From assembly GCA_020426085.1 (NCBI GenBank), contig JAGQQP010000260.1:1-6271 (forward strand): 6,271 nt of DNA. The letters run 5' to 3'. A program made the position numbers and the translations under genes. The stretch is from Planctomycetaceae bacterium (GTDB taxonomy: Bacteria > Planctomycetota > Planctomycetia > Planctomycetales > Planctomycetaceae). Position 1 is the first letter of the stretch. Every line of letters starts with the position of its first letter. Below the pieces are notes generated by a model, which searched no databases, had not been told where the DNA came from, and saw nothing but the letters and a program-made list of their open reading frames with translations. This document shows, piece by piece, positions 6,171 to 6,271 of this stretch.

Positions 6171-6271
6171 CCGAATGAGTATGGTGAGTCGGGTTCCAGA
6201 TTGTCCGCGGCAACTGCGACATCCTGCTCGCAGCGCTCGGCCCGTACTCAATCAGCAAGAGATTCGCAGGT

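Larger units (their letters stand above)
5946..6271. other. Gene-free stretch with palindromes and a microsatellite
   Basis: No convincing coding region is seen in these 326 bases on either strand. A T-run at 6002-6008 follows the DUF1559 gene but no good hairpin precedes it, so it is at most a weak terminator. The middle holds a perfect palindrome, a (CA)12 tract and a second related hairpin core, listed separately. From 6150 on the sequence is more GC-rich. A frame from the ATG at 6175 stays open for 32 codons to the window edge, but it lacks a ribosome site and a recognisable product. Confidence 0.7.

Noticed and set aside
6007..6258. Minus-strand open frame of 83 codons with a Val-Cys repeat
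   Set aside because: The Val-Cys repeat is only the translation of the (CA)12 tract, and the frame crosses the palindrome. There is no ribosome site or homology hint.
6175..6271. Possible start of a plus-strand gene at the ATG 6175
   Set aside because: It is open for 32 codons to the edge, but with no ribosome site, no recognisable sequence and Arg-rich content; it cannot be told from chance in GC-rich DNA.
1..6271. CRISPR arrays, tRNA or rRNA genes, insertion sequences
   Set aside because: No regularly spaced direct repeats, no tRNA-like cloverleaf, no rRNA-like stretch and no transposase motif were seen on either strand.

Overview
The window looks like planctomycete chromosome, most likely a Gimesia/Planctomyces-type member of the Planctomycetota. 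The evidence is a DUF1559 protein with a pilin-type N-terminus, an ECF-like sigma factor of the planctomycete/verrucomicrobial type translationally coupled to a membrane FecR-domain protein, and moderate GC content (about 50% by eye). The genus is an inference from gene content and was not tested.

Layout. Positions 1-382 (minus) hold the N-terminal part of a short-chain dehydrogenase/reductase cut off by the window edge. A 140-base divergent spacer separates it from a sugar phosphate isomerase/epimerase-type TIM-barrel gene (523-1344, plus). After a 162-base spacer containing two overlapping inverted repeats comes sat, ATP sulfurylase (1507-2766), closed by a strong intrinsic terminator (2797-2833). 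A new unit then begins: the sigma factor (2998-3534) and the FecR-domain membrane protein (3531-4886) overlap by four bases, and a DUF1559 pseudopilin-like protein (4989-5945) follows 102 bases later on the same strand. The last 326 bases (5946-6271) have no convincing gene. They carry a perfect 9-bp palindrome abutting a (CA)12 microsatellite, and a second, related hairpin core in opposite orientation about 100 bases on.

How the genes may work together. The SDR and the isomerase could act in one carbohydrate or polyol pathway, but only their adjacency suggests it. Sat activates sulfate to APS and appears as a stand-alone transcription unit, with no APS kinase or reductase in view. The sigma factor and FecR protein look like a signal-transduction pair: a membrane protein with a sigma-proximal N-terminal domain, one membrane span, an external FecR domain and an unassigned C-terminal domain. 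The DUF1559 protein may be co-transcribed or may be a target; the sequence does not decide.

No clearly unprecedented system is visible. The items most worth checking are the paired hairpin/(CA)12 region at the right end, the mutually exclusive hairpins before sat, and the unassigned C-terminal domain of the FecR protein.
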